A stretch of DNA of 6,115 bases. Source: Caldilineaceae bacterium. GTDB taxonomy: Bacteria > Chloroflexota > Anaerolineae > Caldilineales > Caldilineaceae. The position numbers and the translations under genes were made by a program. The DNA lies in contig JAAUPU010000205.1 of NCBI GenBank assembly GCA_012032975.1, forward strand, positions 1 to 6,115, read 5' to 3'. Each line of letters opens with the position of its first letter. Within the stretch, counting starts at the first letter, position 1. The notes below the pieces were generated by a model. The model was not told where the DNA came from. It saw nothing but the letters and a program-made list of their open reading frames with translations, and searched no databases. Shown in pieces: positions 6,068 to 6,115 of this stretch.

Positions 6068-6115
6068 TGCACAGGACAGATTGCCATTTTCTTATATGAC
6101 ATCTGGCTCTTGGCG

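Larger units (their letters stand above)
5789..6115. other. Upstream regulatory region of the DUF4432-fucI operon, no gene found
   Basis: This 327-nt stretch has no open frame with coding character on either strand. It contains the ribosome site of the DUF4432 gene, two candidate minus-strand promoters, a 26-bp palindrome with a shorter partial copy, a tandem AGCGCA repeat (5942-5953), and a G/C-run-rich leader. In that leader CACCCCC (about 5851-5857) and GGGGGTG (about 5910-5916) could pair over a ~50-nt loop, and CCAGACTGG (near 5924-5932) is a short interrupted palindrome. The next upstream gene lies beyond the window. Confidence 0.6.

Overview
The window is a moderately GC-rich (by eye roughly 60%) bacterial chromosomal segment that is densely coding and uses ordinary bacterial signals. 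Gene content is housekeeping and carbohydrate-metabolic. The gene combination (stand-alone xseB, a B12-binding radical SAM protein, and fucI paired with a DUF4432 sugar-mutarotase-like gene) together with extended -10 promoters of the TGGTAT type would suit a Chloroflexota (Anaerolineae/Caldilineae-like) genome. That assignment is inference from style, not a database match.

Left part, plus strand (1-2095). The window opens in the last ~38 codons of an unidentified protein. After a short spacer with a good extended -10 promoter comes xseB, the small subunit of exodeoxyribonuclease VII. A second promoter of the same design then drives a B12-binding-domain/radical SAM enzyme. That enzyme's reading frame is broken by an apparent one-base deletion at about 1527-1531. 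The two halves are both well conserved and read as one ~445-residue protein if one base is restored. A strong 12-bp terminator hairpin with T-runs on both sides closes this gene and the convergent operon.

Right part, minus strand (5788 down to 2199). Three genes read leftward and probably form one operon: a DUF4432 aldose-1-epimerase-like protein, L-fucose isomerase (fucI), and a GNAT acetyltransferase starting 12 nt after fucI. The likely logic is that the DUF4432 protein supplies the correct anomer of L-fucose (or a related 6-deoxy/aldose sugar) to FucI, which opens the sugar to L-fuculose. The acetyltransferase is co-transcribed, and its target is unknown.

The 327-nt region upstream of the operon (5789-6115) holds no recognisable gene. 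It contains the strongest unexplained signal in the window, a perfect 26-bp palindrome (6042-6067). A shorter near-copy of its core lies over the -35 of a candidate operon promoter (5953-5981), so it looks like an operator system for a sugar-responsive regulator. I found no CRISPR array, insertion sequence, tRNA or rRNA. Nothing here demonstrates a wholly new biological system. The points most worth following up are the frameshift, the palindrome/operator arrangement, and the proposed fucose-mutarotase role of DUF4432.
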